From NCBI RefSeq assembly GCF_001704415.2, contig NC_030817.1, forward strand, positions 35,103,550 to 35,167,549: a stretch of 64,000 nucleotides of DNA. Direction: 5' to 3'. The notes beneath the pieces were generated by a model that did no database searches, was not told the origin of the DNA, and saw only the letters and a list, made by a program, of their open reading frames with translations. This document shows, piece after piece, positions 1 through 9,014 of this stretch. The stretch comes from Capra hircus (Eukaryota; Chordata; Mammalia; Artiodactyla; Bovidae). How positions within the stretch are numbered: position 1 is the first letter of the stretch; the number at the start of each line of letters is the position of its first letter. The position numbers were made by a program, and so were the translations under genes.

Positions 1-3000
1 AGAAGAACAACATAAGGACCCTTTTATTTGGGTTCTAGTGCCTTGGTTTGGTGCCTTTTGACCCATACCCAATCTCCTGGGCCAATGTCATGTGAGGGAA
101 TAGTTCCCTTATTTTGACCCACATGTATTTCCTGGAGCAGTTTTTAGACACGAGAGTGCACCTTGCTTAAGGCCATCAAGGCCTCTTAGAATTGTCCCAA
201 CGTGGGAGGCGGTAGTTTCTTTTCTTTAAATATTGGACATACAGGGGGAGGTCTCCCATACAGAATTTTAAATGGGGTCAGATTATGTTGATAAGGAGTA
301 TTACACGCACAGAAGAGGGCGAAGGGAAGGAGGGTCACCCAGTCTCCGCCAGTCTCTATAGCCAATTTAGTTAAAGTTTTTGTAGAGTCTGATTTATTTT
401 TTTTACTTGCCCTGAGCTCTGTGGACTGTATTTACAATGTAACTTTCATTTAGTCCCCAGGGCTAGGGCAAGGCTCTGAACTATTTGACTCACAGAAGCA
501 GGTCCATTATAAGAGCCGATGGTCACTGGCAGGCCAAACCTGGGAAATTTTTTTTTTTTTTTCCTCTATCACTGTGGTTTTTCTCTTTGTAGGAAAAGCT
601 TCCACCCACCCTGAGAAGGTATCCACCAACACTAACAAGTACTGGTAACCATATTTGCCTGGCCTTACCTCGGTGAAATCTATTTCCCAGTGTTGCCCTG
701 GTCCTTTTCCCTGATACCTCAGTCCTGCATGTTGTCCTTTTTCTGGCCTCATCTGTTGACACGCCTTATAAGCATGCACTATGTTCTTTACAGTTGTCTG
801 GTGCCGGGGAAATCGCAGGCGCGCAGTTTGAAAGAGCATCAGAGTCTTTTTTTTTTTTTTCAGATGAGTAGACAAGTGTAAATGCTCACGTAGTTGCCGT
901 CCCAACTGAGCAGGGAGTATCAAGTAGCCGTCTGAGTCTCGGTACCATCCATCTTTATCTTTTTGAAGGTTGGTGTGTTTTTGGATCCAAGCAAAGTCTG
1001 TGGATGAATACTCAGGGGTTGGGGGCAGAGTTCCCATACCTGGCGGTGGAAGTCCGATTGCCAACACAGGGGTGATGAAATCTTCATCAGCTACTTTTTG
1101 AGCTGCCAGGTCTGCGGCACGATTCCTGCGTGCCATGGGGCTGTCACCCTTCTGATGTCCAGGTACGTGTACTATTGACACAGCCTCTAAAAGTCTACAG
1201 ATTTCAGGCAAGTTTTTAATTTCTTTTCCTTCAGCTGTTAAAAACCCCCGTTCCCGATATATTGGGCCCTGGATGTGTACCGTGCCAAAAGCATAGCGAC
1301 TGTCAGTGAAAATAGTTATTTTTTTTTCTTTGGCTCTCTCTAATGCTTGAATCAGGGCAATTAACTCTGCCTTTTGTGCTGAGGTATCCGGGGGAAGGGC
1401 CTCTGCCCATATTGTCTGTCCAGAGTCGTCTACTACTGCGGCTCCCACCCGTCTCTGTCCATAAGTCAGTTTATTAGCATCATGGACTAAGAGCGTGGTG
1501 GCCGCGATGATACGGAGGCAAGGTGGCCATCCGGCTGCCACTGGGTCCAGTCTCTTGGAAAGGTAAGCTACAGGTCGCTTCCATGGTCCCCATCTCTGTG
1601 TTAGTACCCCTTTTTCTATCCTCCGCTTTTCATCTACAAATAATTGGAAAGGCTTAGATGGATCAGGGAGGGCAAGGGCGGGAGCTTCTAGCAAGGCTCG
1701 CCTGAGCTCTTGGAAGGCCTCTTTCATTGACTCAGTCCATTTTCAGTCCTTGTTTTCTTTGGTCCCTTTATATAGGGGCCTGGCCTTTTCTGCAAACACC
1801 AAGATCCATAACTGGCAATATCCCACAGTTTCCAGAAATTTTTTCACTTGTCTAGGGTTAGCCGGCTCAGGGATCTGGAGGATGGTTTTTTGTTTTTTTT
1901 TTTAATAGCCTGTGTTAGCCACCTCTAGCCCTGTTTTATCTTATAACCGAGGTATATAACCTCTTGCTTGGCAATCTGGGCCTTTTTGGCACTCGCCCTG
2001 TAACCTAAAGTCCCCAAGGTTTGGAGAAGGTCACCTGTTGCCTCTGGCACTCTTTTTCTGTAGCCGCTGCCAGCATAAGGTCATCAACATATTGTAATAA
2101 AACAACGGTAGGGTGTTCAACCCGATACTCACAGAGGTCTTCGTCCAGGGCCTCGTTAAAAAACGTGGGCGAGTTTTTGAAACCCTGTGGTAAGCGAGTC
2201 CATGTCAGCTGCACAGGAGTCTGACCACCGTCTTCTTGCCATTCGAAGGCAAAGATCTCTTGGCTTGCGGGGGCAAGAGGCAAACTGAAAAAGGCATCTT
2301 TTAAATCTGAAACAGTGTACCAAATGTAGTTTGGAGGCAAGTTGCTTAGCAATGTATAAGGGTTAGGAACCATAGGATGAATATCATTTACCCGTTTGTT
2401 GACTTTTCGTAGATTTGTACCGGTCTAAAATCAGTTCCCCCAGGCTTTTTCACAGGCAACAGGGGAGTGTTCCATGGGGACCGTCACCTTCTCAAGACCC
2501 TAGCGTCTATAAGGCGTTGTATGTGAGGAGTAATTTTTTTTGCCAAGCCTCTTGACTCATGGGATATTGTCGCACTCTCACTGGTGAGGCACTGGCTTTT
2601 AGTTCCACAATAATAGGGGGCCTCTGTTTGGCCAGTCCCATTTCTGCTGTTTCAGCCCAGGCCTGAGGGTATCTCCGAACCCATGGCTGTACTTCTGGAC
2701 TTATTGTCACTGGGGCCTTTGGCAAGTACAGTCTGTATTTATCTATTAATGCCAGAGACAAGACCTGAAGAGGATGCCCGGTTCCATCTAAAACTGACAC
2801 TTGCCTGTGGTCGAAATGAACTTGGGCATTTACTTTAGACAGTAAATCTCTTCCCAGCAAGGGCGCTGGACACTCAGGTATCACCAGAAAGGAATGGGTC
2901 ACTTGGTGGGCCCCCAAGTTCACGTGCCGTTTTGTAGTCCATCTATATCGCTTAGTCCCGGTTGCTCCCTGCACCCAGCTACTTTTTTTAGACTTGGGTC

Positions 3001-3118
3001 CATCTTTTTGGTTTAAGACTGAGTATTGGGCCCCCGTGTCCACCATGAAGCTAACCAGTTTCCCCTCCACATTTATAGTTACCCAGGACTCGGGGAGGGG
3101 CTTTGAGCCCTGACCCCC
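1..3118 (-). pseudogene. pol: ERV pro-pol (protease, reverse transcriptase, RNase H, integrase), broken and cut by window edge
   Basis: Protease follows the gag UAG in frame and carries the retroviral aspartic-protease motif D-T-G-A (Asp at 3038-3040). That frame closes near 2507, after an eight-A run at 2534-2541. Reverse transcriptase continues in another frame (about 2373-2005) with LPQG and YVDD (about 2080-2091). A third frame (1727-507) holds the end of RT, RNase H with the later catalytic acids (Glu about 1367, Asp about 1304, Asp about 1112), then integrase with a damaged HHCC finger (both His kept near 876 and 864, first Cys apparently Tyr near 770, second Cys kept) and the first two catalytic Asp (about 680 and 623). 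Integrase-like sequence continues in broken frame to position 1. The first RNase H acid motif is missing, apparently through an in-frame deletion near 1455-1460. Not functional as it stands. Confidence 0.9.
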
Positions 3119-3121
3119 CTA
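3084..3121 (-). promoter_or_regulatory. gag-pol UAG readthrough region
   Basis: gag ends in TAG (3119-3121), and the same frame continues open through protease to about 2507. The bases just after the stop are purine-rich (GGGGGTCAGGGCTC) and followed by C-rich blocks that could pair with the G runs. In gammaretroviruses a UAG followed by a purine-rich spacer and a pseudoknot allows occasional glutamine insertion to make Gag-Pol. Frame relation and sequence are seen directly; pseudoknot folding is inferred. Confidence 0.7.
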
Positions 3122-4650
3122 GTCGCTATCCTCACCCGCGTAGAGGACATGACTGTCTGGAGAGGGAGTCTCGTTCTTGGGGTTCTTGGGCCCCTTTTTT
3201 AGATTTTTCTTGGGGCATTTATCTTTCCAATGTCCAAACTCTTTACAAAACGCACATTGGTTTTTTTCAAGCTTACGCCTTGTCATTTTTTCTTCAGTTT
3301 TTGAGTCCAATTTTTTTCCTTTCTGGAACCTGTTTTTGTTTTCAACCCCAGCAAAAAATATCTGGGCCAGCTCTTTTTGATTTTTACGGTTTTCTTCAGC
3401 TCTAAATTCTCTTTCTTCTCTTCTAATGTGGTCCTCTCTCTCTTCTGGGGTCTCTCTATGATTAAAAACTCTCTCGGCTGCCCTCACTAGATCTTGCAAG
3501 GATTGTTTACTTAACATCTCTATCTTATGTAACCTTTTTTCTAATATTGGGGGCTGCTTGATTTATAAATGCTAACATAACTGCCACTCGTGACTCATCT
3601 GCCTGTGGGTCCATAGGGGTATACTGTCTAAAAGCTTCCATTATCCTTTTAAGGAAGGTTGCTGGGCTCTCATTTGGCTCTTGTCTCACTGAATTTATTT
3701 TGGCCAATTTAGTTGGCTTTTTGGCGGCCGCTCTAAGGCCAGCCATGAGAGTCTGACGGTACACTTGGAGACGCTCCTTACCTTTAGCGTGTTCAAAGTC
3801 CCAGTTGGGTCGCACCAAGGGGAACCCCTCCTCAATGAGGTTAGGCTGTATTGTGGGCCTCCCATCCACCCCTGGCACAATTTTTCCGGGCTTCTGACAG
3901 GATCCATTTGCGCTCCTCTGTAGTAAAAAGTACCTGTAACAGTTGCTGACAATCGTCTCAAGTGGGATTGTGAGTAAACAGGATAGACTCTAAAAGATCA
4001 ATAAGACCCTGCGGTTTTTCAGAGAAGGAGGGAGTCTAGGTTTTCCAATTGTACAAATCACTAGTGGAGAAGGGCCAATACTGATAGGTCCGTTTTCTAC
4101 CCTCTCTGGCTGGCCCCACCTGGACCGGAAACGCATGAATGGTGGAGGAGGGAACCTCCGGGTCTTCTTCTGCTACGCCGGCCTTTTTTTTTTTTTTCCG
4201 CCTTTCTCCGAGTTTCCTAGGTGGGGCCCCTTTTTCTGGGAGGAGCTGAAGGCTTGGTTCTCTTTTTGGCTTCTCCCGATGAAACCTGTGGAACCTGTGG
4301 AACCAAGGGCGGGGAAGAGGGAAGGGAAGTGAGGGGCTGAAAAACAAAAGTTTTTAGCCAGGCCAGGAGGTTTTCCACCAGGTCCTGTCAGACCAAAATG
4401 TATGGAGTTTGGTCTGGCTGGGTGTCCTGAAGGGTAGGAGGTGAGCACCTTCTCTCTGACTGCTTGAATAGTAGGCAGGCTGAAGGTGCCTTCTTGTGGC
4501 CAGCTGACATCAAAAGCAGGCCACTCGGCAGAACAAAAAGTTACTAACTTGCTTTTTTTTCACCAGCAATGATAGATTCTGTGCTCTAGACTTGAAATCA
4601 GAGAAGTGGTTAATCATAAGAGATAAAGGAGTAGAAGTTGTTTGTCCCAT
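3119..4650 (-). pseudogene. gag: ERV gag, frameshifted
   Basis: The start at 4648-4650 gives Met-Gly, the usual N-myristoylation context of retroviral matrix. Matrix closes at 4510 soon after an A8 tract. A proline-rich region (about 4350-4250) follows in shifted frames, then capsid: its N-terminal part carries YWPFSTSDLYNWK around 4036-4080, and its major-homology part lies at 3878-3525 in another frame. A further shift near the A6 run at 3535-3540 leads into the end of capsid and nucleocapsid (3517-3119), whose single zinc knuckle C-x2-C-x4-H-x4-C is intact (CAFCKEFGHWKDKC). Overall length, about 1.53 kb, is close to that expected for gammaretroviral gag, so the gene was essentially complete before the frameshifts. 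It ends with TAG in the same frame as protease. Confidence 0.9.
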
Positions 4651-4760
4651 GATCACAGAAAAGTACACTGGGAGCCAACAGAGCACACAAAGAGCAACGC
4701 AGACACCACGAATAGACAAACAGATAACAAATGCAAGGTGGCCACCGACAATGCACTCAA

Positions 4761-4770
4761 TCTTACCTGC
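4761..4770 (-). other. Putative retroviral major splice donor
   Basis: On the minus strand the sequence reads GCAG|GTAAGA, a near-perfect 5' splice site. It sits between the primer site and the gag start at 4650, the normal place for the donor used to make env mRNA. Use is inferred; the env acceptor is outside the window or mutated. Confidence 0.6.
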
Positions 4771-4781
4771 AGGATGTTCAC

Positions 4782-5025
4782 AGAGCCAGCTGCCTCCCCA
4801 GCACGAAACTGGGCCCCGGCCTTACGCTGACTTAATCCAGTAACCAGAGCCAGCTGCCTCCCCAGCACAAAACCAGGCCCCAGCCTTACGCTGACTTAAT
4901 CCAGTAACCAGAGCCAGCTGCCTCCCCAGCACGAAACCAGGCCCCAGCCTTACGCTGACTTGCCTCTGCACTTTATAGCCAGATGCCTCCCCAGTACGAT
5001 ACCGGGCCTCGGACTTAATCTGGGC
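4782..5025 (-). repeat. 64-bp tandem repeat in ERV leader (3 copies plus a degenerate fourth)
   Basis: Units begin at 4782, 4846 and 4910 with an exact 64-bp period and only a few substitutions between them. The third is cut short after about 49 bp. A fourth, diverged copy starts near 4977 (agccagatgcctccccagta). The array lies between the primer site and gag, immediately upstream of the putative splice donor, where gammaretroviruses carry dimerisation, packaging and IRES-like structures. It may be locus-specific or a property of this ERV family. Confidence 0.9.
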
Positions 5026-5118
5026 TTCTGCAACGTTAGCACCGGTGCTCAGAGCTCTTATCTCCTAACGAGGTTACTCCCTTCTACCAGGACAGTCGTC
5101 CTCCCTGGCGGGACGGAG
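5026..5118 (-). other. ERV leader segment between primer site and tandem repeat
   Basis: GC-rich untranslated leader immediately 3' (in viral orientation) of the primer site. No open frame or recognised motif was found in it. It separates the primer site from the 64-bp repeats. Confidence 0.6.
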
Positions 5119-5136
5119 ATCCCGGACAAGCCCCCA
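5119..5136 (-). other. Primer binding site, tRNA-Pro type
   Basis: The minus strand reads TGGGGGCTTGTCCGGGAT. This matches the 18-base 3' end complement of tRNA-Pro used by many gammaretroviruses except for one C-to-T change at base 9. It begins two bases after the LTR end, as expected. Confidence 0.88.
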
Positions 5137-5138
5137 GA

Positions 5139-5434
5139 TGTTATGCTCCGAGCCCGTATCTCCGAACCGACCGAGAGAGCAAGTCCACCACAGTAATGCA
5201 AAAACAAGAAGGGAGTTTATCTCTAGTGCGCTAGGGCTCAAGTCTCATCCCACACAAGGGAATCCGACAAGAGCCCCGAACAAAGGAGTATGGCGGCTTA
5301 TATACAGGCAGTTCTTTGTCTCAGTTACAGGAATAGCTGGCGTTACATGATTGGCCAGGCAGGATGAGCGCATATCCTGTCTCTTTTTGGGAAACATGAC
5401 TCAGGTCCTAGAGACCGTCATTTGGTCCCTAACA
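5139..5434 (-). repeat. 5' LTR of the provirus
   Basis: The element begins TGTTAGGG (5434 leftwards) and ends CATAACA (5139), giving the TG...CA ends and a TGTTA/TAACA inverted repeat of retroviral LTRs. Within it are a CCAAT box (5350-5354), a TATATAA box (5298-5304), and a variant polyadenylation hexamer GATAAA (5216-5221) about 80 bases below the TATA box. This suggests U3 of about 160 bp, R of about 75 bp and U5 of about 60 bp. It is short for a gammaretroviral LTR. R/U5 borders are inferred. Confidence 0.85.
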
Positions 5435-5436
5435 CC

Positions 5437-5590
5437 GTGTCTCAACTTCCTTATTTATAAAATGGGGATGATGATAAAAGCACCCCTTCAATAAAATCTG
5501 GTGAGGATTAAATGAATTAATGCAAGTAAAGTGCTTTAAAAATGTCTGGCACGTGCTAAGTTGTATAAGTGATTATGTATCAGTTGTCAT
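5437..5590 (+). repeat. MIR SINE interrupted by the provirus
   Basis: The stretch from 'ctcaacttccttatttataa' through the 'gtgaggattaaatgaattaa' core to 'gtctggcacgtgctaagt' matches the 3' half of the mammalian MIR SINE. The provirus LTR abuts it directly at 5434, so the ERV landed inside or at the edge of this old element. Confidence 0.85.
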
Positions 5591-6987
5591 AATTGAATGA
5601 ATATGAAATTTCCCAATTTCCAAGAAAAATGTAAATGACAGAAACTGAGTCAAGAAGAAACAGAAAAATCTATCAACCAGTTGGTAAAAGGGCTTGGATT
5701 TGGCCTCAGCCTCATTTTCCCAAGCAGCATCTTCGAGCAGCACTTCCCTCTTCTCTCAAGCACATCCCGAGCAGATCCCCACAACTCTCTTGTAACTGCA
5801 GTCAATTCAAGTACAGGTGAGTGTCACTGGCCTTACTGGCAGCAACAAGGAATCCGTTCTTTAACTCCTTGTTTGCTCTCCCTTCTCTGGGGACCCAGAT
5901 GATGAATGCCGTCAAGGGACACACACCTCTTTCCTCACCTGAGGGTGCAAATGCAGCCCTCCTCCGACGGTCACTGCTCCTGCTGTACCTGCCGTCTACA
6001 GCGGATGCCCCAAGCGGCAGGTGCCCATGCGTAGTTCGCCCGGGGACGCAAGATGTGAGAAAAACCTGGTCCTGGCTCAAACCCTCCATGGGCAAATACA
6101 GCTGCTGCCTCCTTGCAGCTGGGGTGAACACAAGCCTGGACGATTTACACAATGTGATTGACCTCCCGGGGATATACTAGCTTTGCTACACCAAACTGAA
6201 GGGTATAGCCTGCTTCTCAGGTATCCCGTCACTCCCTTCCACAACTCTCCATTCTTTTTAAGGATCAAGATGCCTGCTGTCAACTACACTGTCATTCCCC
6301 CCTCCCAACAGTCATTGCCCTTCTGACAAATTTTCTCAGGGCTCTCTGCCTCAGTTGGCTGCAACAGTGACAGAAGGAGCCACTAGAGTCTGAGGACATG
6401 GATGCCCTGCTTCAATGCTCTTGCCCTTTCCCAGCGATTGGCATACAGCACACCGGGGAAGGATGAACAGCTGGGAATGGGTAAGACAAGAAGTTTTGTT
6501 TAGCCTTCCATCATTCAGGACAACTAAGGAACTGAGGATATGTAACCTAGAGGGAAATGGACTTCAGAGAACATGGAGCTGTCTTGGCATATCTGAAGAA
6601 TTCAAAGGGTGTGTGATAAGATTTTCCTATGTGATTCTGGAGTACAGAAGTAGGACAAACTGATGTCAGTAACAGGAACCAAACTTTCAACACAATACTT
6701 TAATAACCACCAGCAATTACAACTGCACCTAACTGCAAACTGCTTGCCACCTCAGAGGCAAAAAGATGAATATGGGATGTTGAGGGAGGGGACAGAAATT
6801 AATAAGAGATTACACCAAGTCCTCAAAATCTCTTGCAATTTTTTTTTCCCAAATCAACATACGTAACACATTGCACAGTTCTGAGAAAATAAGCTCTGAA
6901 AGGACAAAAATAGCAAGAAGAAGTTATAACATGGAATGCTGGATTTGTTTTTTCAGATGGCAGAGATATGAATACTTTACACCATGC
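5591..6987. other. Intergenic DNA without a recognised gene
   Basis: Somewhat GC-richer than the introns. Overlapping short open frames occur on both strands around 5800-6180, but none has domain-like composition, a recognisable motif or splice context. I see no repeat family I can name here. Confidence 0.5.
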
Positions 6988-7200
6988 TATGCCAAGCTAA
7001 ATTGCTTCCAACTCTTTTGCGACCCTATAAACTGTAGCCCGCCAGGCTTCTCTGTCCATGGGATTTCCCAGGAGATAATACTGGAGTGGGTTGCCATGCC
7101 CTCCTCCAGGGGATCTTCCCAACCCACGGATGGAACCCACATCTCCTGCAGCTCCCGCATTGTGGGCAGATTCTTTACCACTGAGTCACCGGGGAAGTAA
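6988..7200 (-). mobile_element. Bov-tA SINE
   Basis: The plus strand shows the reverse complement of the ruminant Bov-tA: the Bov-A body (gaccctataaactgtagcc ... actggagtgggttgccatgc) and then the tRNA-like head ending 'cactgagtcaccggggaag'. Confidence 0.88.
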
Positions 7201-7429
7201 AGGCAATGGCAAAAGGAAAAAACATAATGATGAGACAGTATCTGGCTGGCCTTCAGACCAATTTCCCATTAGTTTCCTGAAAGCAGCCCAGAAAGGCCTG
7301 GGGTAGCCCAAAAGCCATGAGCAGTCTTTTCAGTTTACCTCCACATACGTTAAAAATACTATCTGGCACATGTGCTATGTGGTGAAGGCACCACTTTAGA
7401 TCATCCTCAAGGTATAAACATGAATTTGG

Positions 7430-7545
7430 GCACTTCCCTAGTGATCCCCAGGACTTGGTGCTTTTACTGCAGGGTCTGATCCCTGATCAGGGAACTAAAA
7501 TCACATAAGCTGTGCAGCATGGCCAAATAAACAATAAAAATTAAT
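7430..7545 (+). mobile_element. tRNA-derived cetartiodactyl SINE (CHR-like)
   Basis: Starts 'gggcacttccctagtgatcc', contains 'ctgatccctgatcagggaac' with a B-box-like core, and ends in an A-rich tail. This is typical of the CHR tRNA-Glu-derived SINEs of cetartiodactyls. Confidence 0.7.
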
Positions 7546-8039
7546 TTCACCCATTCATTCATTGAAATATTTGAGCACAGTTAAAACAGGCACTTCCCCA
7601 GGGCTTGGGATAAAGCAAAGAACAAGAGAGATTATTCTGGCACTCCTGGAGCTTACTTTTTGATAGAGAGGGGTATAGGGAATGACCCAGTATATACTGG
7701 AAGACCACTAATGTTATAGACCAAAACAGGCAGTGGGATATGGTAGGGGGGCATACTAGATGGTGAAGACCTGATGAAAAATGTGACATTTAAGCAGATT
7801 TCATGATGGTGAAGGAACAAGCAAAGACTGATATCCAAGAGAAGAGAGCTTCACCAGAAAGAAAACAAAATGGAAAGGCTCCATGGTAGAAGCACAGCTG
7901 AACCAGCAAGGAGGTCACCATATGGTCAGCAGCTTCTTTTTTTTTTTTTTTTAGGAGCTTCTTTAATACTCAATGGCATAAGACATTTGCCAATGCTTAG
8001 TTAGCATCTAAACGCTCAGTGTTTTCACCTAATTATTAT
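7546..8039. other. Intergenic DNA, probable old repeat remnant
   Basis: Contains phrases typical of an old mammalian interspersed repeat (cactcctggagcttac, aaaatgtgacatttaagcag, gaagagagcttcaccagaaa), but I cannot assign a family with confidence. A T18-19 homopolymer lies near 7935-7953. No gene seen. Confidence 0.4.
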
Positions 8040-8115
8040 TATTATTTTTTTTTGCTTTACAATACTGTATTGGTTTTGCCATACATTGACATGAATCAGC
8101 CACGGGTGTACATGA
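8040..8115 (-). mobile_element. L1 3' end fragment (ruminant L1)
   Basis: Reverse complement of the ruminant L1 3' terminus, recognisable from 'tttacaatactgtattggtt' and 'catgaatcagccacgggtgt'. It is truncated to about 75 bp. Confidence 0.7.
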
Positions 8116-8534
8116 GTTCACCTAATTATTAAAAAGGAAAACAAAAGATAAAACATAGTATCAACTAGTCCAAAACAAAAAAGATAACATGTGTAGTCTG
8201 CGTAACAGTACCTGATAAGAGGGAAACTAAAAAGTTAATTATTACTTAAAATAACAATAGTAATAAAAATAAAGTAGAGCTCTTCTACCTAAAGTGAGGG
8301 TGGATAACTTGAAAGCTTAAACACTTGCCACCATCCTTCCTATAAGCCACAGAACTTCAGGACACAGTTTACATGGCATGCAACCACAGAGAAGACCCAG
8401 AGCTCCAGCTGAGAAGGCACACACGCAACAAACCTACCTTGCCTGAAGTTGCGATTAATGACGGGGCTCTAAATTATGTTGCTCTGAAGTGCTAATGAAA
8501 CGTGTTAAAGCTCAATGAAAATCAGAACACATTT

Positions 8535-9014
8535 GAATAATAAGCATCCCTTTATTTGCTGACGCCATTACAAAAACCGATTACATTAGCAACAAAAAGT
8601 GTTTTCTTGAGTTGAAGTCAGAGGCAGTTACTCCCCAAAATGTTAAGTAAAACAGTGTACAACATCAGTATTAAAATGTTAAATTTTACATTGTCTTTAC
8701 CACTTTTGATCTTCTGAACAATTTTATTGAGCAAAATAAGGTAAAAGATTACATGTTTATTTTATCTTCAGGAATGTAAAGGTCTAATTATTCAAACAGT
8801 TTTTATTATAAAACTAAACTCTGAAGGTGTCTACAGAGTTGGCTTTTTTCTCTCTTTAAATCAGTAGTCTAACAAGGATTAGAAAAGACAAAACTCTGTT
8901 CAGTGTTTCTGACAAAGTAGAAAGGGTGAAAACATAAATAAGGCTTTAATTTGGCGAAATATAATACAATGCCTTCTGTTATCCTTGAATGAACAGCTTC
9001 CCAATTACTTCACT
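8535..9014 (-). CDS. KTN1: KTN1 terminal exon: last codon, stop and 3' UTR
   Basis: The acceptor TTTTGCAG precedes AG-TGA, which completes the Glu codon begun in the previous exon and terminates at 9010-9012. The rest is 3' UTR. The most distal AATAAA is at 8551-8556, with cleavage expected about 15-20 bases further on. Other AATAAA-like hexamers around 8720-8760 could serve as proximal sites. The end point is estimated. Confidence 0.85.
8551..8556 (-). terminator. KTN1 polyadenylation signal
   Basis: AATAAA on the minus strand in the context CAGCAAATAAAGGGATGC, followed by a T/G-containing stretch. It lies about 455 bases after the stop codon. Confidence 0.7.

Larger units (their letters stand above)
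1..5434 (-). mobile_element. Endogenous gammaretrovirus-like provirus, 5' part, defective
   Basis: Reading leftwards from 5434 the order is LTR, tRNA-primer site, repeated leader, gag, protease, reverse transcriptase, RNase H and integrase, then the window edge. Family membership is inferred from a proline-tRNA-type primer site, a single CCHC zinc knuckle in nucleocapsid, gag and pol in one frame separated by UAG, and the YVDD polymerase motif; together these are typical of gammaretroviruses (ERV class I). env and the 3' LTR are not in the window, so insertion age from LTR divergence and the target-site duplication cannot be judged. Reading frames are interrupted many times, so no functional protein is expected. 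It lies in the same orientation as KTN1, about 3.1 kb beyond that gene's polyadenylation site, and interrupts a MIR. Confidence 0.93.

Noticed and set aside
1..506. Possible env start of the provirus
   Set aside because: The sequence up to the edge still reads as broken integrase; no env start or signal peptide could be supported.
5802..6180. Overlapping 116- and 119-codon frames on opposite strands next to the ERV
   Set aside because: No domain-like composition, splice or promoter support; lengths are compatible with chance in a slightly GC-rich stretch.
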